Positions 6,150 through 8,129 of a stretch of DNA of 8,129 bases are shown here, in pieces. The DNA is taken from NCBI GenBank assembly GCA_955652655.1, contig CATPCK010000898.1, positions 1 to 8,129 on the forward strand. Direction: 5' to 3'. The translations under genes and the position numbers were made by a program. The notes below the pieces were generated by a model. The model saw nothing but the letters and a program-made list of their open reading frames with translations. It made no database searches and was not told the origin of the DNA. Position 1 is the first letter of the stretch. Every line of letters begins with the position of its first letter. The stretch is from an uncultured Ktedonobacteraceae bacterium. Its GTDB lineage: Bacteria; Chloroflexota; Ktedonobacteria; Ktedonobacterales; Ktedonobacteraceae.

Positions 6150-6446
6150 ATGCAAAAAGTTCAGAAGACGTATACGCCGGAAATTAAGCAGGAAGCAGTG
6201 CGGCTGGCCCAGACCAGCGGCAAGCCGATTGCGCAGGTGGCCCGCGAGCTGGGCATTTCGGATACGTCGATCCATCAATGGCGTAAGGAGTTGACCGAGC
6301 ACGGCCATGAAGCATTTCCAGGCAGTGGACATCAAACCGCGCAGGAAGAGGAGTTGCGCCGACTCAAACGAGAGTTGGAAAGAGTGCGACAGGAGCGTGA
6401 CATAGTAAAAAAAGCAGTGGCCATCTTTTCGCGCAGCCAGCCATGA
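6150..6446 (+). CDS. IS3-family transposase OrfA (helix-turn-helix protein)
   Basis: It encodes 98 residues from ATG 6150, which AAGGAGG (6134-6140) precedes by 9 nt; the longer in-frame start at 6099 would lie inside the terminal repeat. The N-terminal half is the helix-turn-helix that binds the element's ends (YTPEIKQEAVRLAQTSGKPIAQVARELGISDTSIHQWRKEL split across residues 6-46). A leucine/arginine-rich coiled coil follows at about 66-90 (EELRRLKRELERVRQERDIVKKA). Frame and length are those of a normal intact OrfA. The A7 run at 6407-6413 reads A_AAA_AAA in this frame, and no stop lies between it and orfB in the -1 frame, so ribosomal slippage could make an OrfAB fusion. The stop overlaps the orfB start (ATGA at 6443-6446). 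Alone, OrfA usually acts as a regulator of transposition. Confidence 0.92.
   Translation: MQKVQKTYTPEIKQEAVRLAQTSGKPIAQVARELGISDTSIHQWRKELTEHGHEAFPGSGHQTAQEEELRRLKRELERVRQERDIVKKAVAIFSRSQP
6407..6413 (+). promoter_or_regulatory. Programmed -1 frameshift slippery site (A7)
   Basis: Seven A residues read gtA AAA AAA in the orfA frame, the usual IS3-family heptamer. The -1 frame stays open from here through the orfB ATG at 6443. Confidence 0.7.
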
Positions 6447-7284
6447 GGTTTCAATTCATCGAAGACCATCGACAGGAGTATTCAGCCAGCCTGCTCTGCG
6501 AGACGCTCAACGTGTCGGTCAGCGGATACTACGCCTGGCGGAAACGTCCGATGAGTTCGCAGCAGCGAGAAGATGGCCAACTCGCCGAACACGTTCAAGC
6601 CGCTTATCACGCCAATCGAGGGGTGTACGGCAGCCCGCGTGTGCATGCCGAGTTGCAAGCCCAGGGGATCAAGTGTGCACGCAAGCGAGTGGCCCGTCTC
6701 ATGCGAGAACTGGAGTTGGCTGCGTGTCGGCCTCGTCATCGGAACAGAACGACGCGAAGTGATCCCAGCGCGCGTAGCCCCGAACCGCTTGGATCGTGAC
6801 TTTACGGCCACTCATCCCAATGAGAAATGGACTGGGGATATCACCGCAATCTGGACGTACGAGGGCTGGCTCTACTTGATCTCTTCTCACGACGGGTGGT
6901 AGGATGGGCTATGGCCGCATCAGCTGACGAAACGCTGGTCGAGATGGCATTGCGCATGGCTCTGCTTCAGCGGCATCCACAGGCCGGGTTACTGCATCAC
7001 ACCGACCGAGGATGGAGAGTCACACTAGCACCACGTACCAGGCCCTTCTGGCAGAAAGGAGCGTGACAGTGAGTATGAGCCGCAAGGGCAACTGTTGGGA
7101 TAACGCCGTCACCGAATCGTTCTTCGGAACACTCAAAGGGGAATGTGTTGATCTCTCTTGCTTCCAGACGCGTGCAGAGGCCAGACAGACGGTCTTCGAG
7201 TATATAGAATGCTACTATAACCGGCTCCGGCGACATTCTTCGCTCGGCTATGTTAGTCCGGTTGCCTTTGAACAACAAAATTGA
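6443..7284 (+). pseudogene. IS3-family transposase OrfB (DDE integrase), frameshifted at three points
   Basis: The first segment (6443 to about 6770) carries the HTH_21-like region (YHANRGVYGSPRVHAELQ, then RVARLMRELEL). Near 6771 the frame shifts, equivalent to one extra base. The next frame gives THPNEKWTGDITAIWTYEGWLYL with the first catalytic Asp. Near 6873 the family's usual bridge between WLY and LDLFSRR is missing, best explained by a deletion of about 13 bp. The frame resumes as LDLFSRRVVGWAM...LLHHTDRG with the second Asp. Around 7011-7022 the conserved SQYTS region is scrambled with a further shift. The last frame gives TTYQALLAERSVTVSMSRKGNCWDNAVTESFFGTLKGE with the catalytic Glu and ends with RRHSSLGYVSPVAFEQQN. 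All three catalytic residues survive but in different frames, so no active integrase should be made. Confidence 0.9.
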
Positions 7285-7303
7285 TAATCCCCATGTTCAT
7301 GGG

Positions 7304-7321
7304 TTCCACAAAAGTGGGTCA
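7304..7321 (-). repeat. Right terminal inverted repeat of the IS3-family element
   Basis: TTCCACAAAAGTGGGTCA, the exact reverse complement of 6087-6104, ending in CA as IS3-family ends do. Confidence 0.9.
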
Positions 7322-7325
7322 ACCT
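7322..7325. repeat. Target-site duplication, right copy (ACCT)
   Basis: ACCT directly after the right terminal repeat, matching 6083-6086. The surviving pair shows that this copy has not recombined with another element since insertion. Confidence 0.8.
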
Positions 7326-7371
7326 CATCACCGCCTCCTCCACTTAGACAGAACTTCCCTGCATTTCCTGG

Positions 7372-7923
7372 TTAGAACCTGAAGCTCGTCGCGCCATATG
7401 GCTCAGCCGCCCCAAGGGCAAACACGGTCCGGGGTATGACCTGGTAGATCATGTATGGTGGCGGCCCTGCGCTCGGCGCACTGTATTCGGCTGTAAGTGA
7501 AGTGCCATCGTCCGAGAGTTGCGCAGGCCATCCCCCGTCCTGGTATATTTTTGCGATGCGTGCCACCAGCGCCGGGTCGGTCACCCTGCTCGCCCTGCCT
7601 TCCACGACGATATCGAAATCGTGAGTGGCGACAGTGATGACACATTCAGGGTTGAGTGCCAAGTTCTTCGCCTTGCGGGTATTTGCTCCCGAAGTGAAGT
7701 AGAAGGCGCCATCTACCCACTCGGCTCCCAGCGGCATGACGTGTGGCCTCCCATCTGGACGCACCGTCGTCAACCAGCACGTATGCCGGTTGGGTCCGCC
7801 CTTTTCCGGCTCCTGAGTAAACCCCTGATCCAGGCGATCACGTATCTTCGACCAGGGGATAAGCGGCGCACCGTAGCCATCAAGATTGTGCTCAGACTTT
7901 GGCTCGATCTTCATAGGTGCCAT
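7372..7923 (-). CDS. Pyridoxamine 5'-phosphate oxidase-fold protein (FMN or F420 binding)
   Basis: It encodes 183 residues from ATG 7923. AAGGAG at 7931-7936 lies 7 nt upstream and decides against the longer frame that starts at 8010. The split-barrel flavin fold is indicated by CWLTTVRPDGRPHVMPLGAEWVDGAFYFTSG (spread over residues 49-79), TRKAKNLALNPECVITVATHDFDIVVEGRASRV (82-114) and the closing VIPRTVFALG...YGATSFRF, a C-terminus common in this group. Members reduce or oxidise small molecules with FMN or coenzyme F420, and some only bind heme or flavin. It is unlikely to be the PdxH of vitamin B6 synthesis, being short and lacking the PdxH C-terminal arginine segment. It stands alone, convergent with the dihydrouridine synthase and separated from it by the insertion sequence. 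The substrate and cofactor cannot be told from sequence alone. Confidence 0.88.
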   Translation of the reverse strand: MAPMKIEPKSEHNLDGYGAPLIPWSKIRDRLDQGFTQEPEKGGPNRHTCWLTTVRPDGRPHVMPLGAEWVDGAFYFTSGANTRKAKNLALNPECVITVATHDFDIVVEGRASRVTDPALVARIAKIYQDGGWPAQLSDDGTSLTAEYSAPSAGPPPYMIYQVIPRTVFALGAAEPYGATSFRF

Positions 7924-7974
7924 TCTTGTTCTCCTTTTCTTTGATTGTACTGCGTTGGTCCTTGCTCCTTTATA

Positions 7975-7984
7975 GAAACGTTTC
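7975..7984. promoter_or_regulatory. 10-bp perfect palindrome GAAACGTTTC upstream of the PPOX-like gene
   Basis: GAAACGTTTC lies 52 bp upstream of the PPOX-like start codon, a plausible operator position. A palindrome this short can occur by chance. No regulator gene is visible next to it. Confidence 0.25.
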
Positions 7985-8129
7985 CTCCCCAAAATCGTAT
8001 CAGCTTCCACCTGGAAAAACTTCTCCGATCTTGCTTCCTTCCAGATAGAGCGCCGAGAAGAAGGATAGGAATTTGCGCTGAATCTTCGGACGTGTCCGTC
8101 CTCTCCCTCACAAACTGTTAGTTCATCCG

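Larger units (their letters stand above)
6087..7321 (+). mobile_element. IS3-family insertion sequence, 1235 bp, defective transposase
   Basis: The ends are 18-bp perfect inverted repeats, TGACCCACTTTTGTGGAA at 6087-6104 and its reverse complement at 7304-7321, with the typical TG...CA termini. The element is flanked by ACCT duplications. Inside are orfA (HTH), an A7 slippery run at 6407-6413, and orfB (DDE integrase) in the -1 frame, the standard IS3 layout. The orfB frame is broken three times, so the copy should be unable to move itself but could be mobilised by an intact relative. It inserted between the convergent dihydrouridine synthase and PPOX genes and interrupts no recognisable gene. 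Sequence style suggests the IS3 subgroup, but this was not checked. Confidence 0.93.

Noticed and set aside
7944..7972. Promoter for the PPOX-like gene (TACAAT on the minus strand at 7944-7949)
   Set aside because: The -10 match is good, but no acceptable -35 lies 16-19 bp upstream and there is no TG extension, so it is not claimed.
8011..8129. Possible further gene at the right edge, minus strand
   Set aside because: The translation in this stretch shows no domain, and the PPOX-like start is fixed by its ribosome binding site at 7931-7936. Nothing else can be supported.

Overview
The window looks like chromosomal DNA of a bacterium with moderate to high G+C. Nothing in it names the species. 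The gene style (solitary secretion-type ATPase, MSMEG_4193-like phosphatase, PPOX-fold protein, GTAGGGGCGGG palindromic repeats) would suit a Ktedonobacteria-type Chloroflexota, or less likely an actinobacterium. That placement is inference from memory and was not tested.

Left part (1-3240, minus strand). A compact co-directional cluster reads, in transcription order: a histidine-phosphatase-fold phosphatase, a VirB11/CpaF/PilT-like ATPase, a 23-codon small ORF with its own Shine-Dalgarno, and a GT4 glycosyltransferase of the MshA/sucrose-phosphate-synthase type that runs off the left edge. Spacings are short and each of the last three starts has a ribosome binding site, so they probably share a transcript. 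A phosphatase beside a glycosyltransferase that may use a phosphorylated acceptor suggests a two-step 'transfer, then dephosphorylate' pathway.

Middle (3240-5090). A roughly 310-base non-coding block (3335-3667) is full of nested inverted repeats built on CGTAGGGG motifs. Next comes a minus-strand tRNA-dihydrouridine synthase gene that has lost its N-terminal third, including the FMN-binding start of the barrel. About 400 bases of apparently non-coding DNA follow. They carry a 14-bp inverted repeat and, at the end, a near-consensus promoter.

Right part (5091-8129). A second dihydrouridine synthase, intact, AT-richer and of a different sequence type, is divergent from the broken one. Its promoter places transcription start almost on the ATG. 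This looks like replacement of a resident enzyme by an acquired one. Just downstream sits a complete-ended IS3-family insertion sequence (6087-7321; 18-bp terminal repeats, 4-bp target duplication ACCT) whose orfA is intact and whose orfB is broken at three points. The window ends with a minus-strand pyridoxamine-phosphate-oxidase-like flavin or deazaflavin protein and its upstream region. No tRNA, rRNA or CRISPR array was seen.
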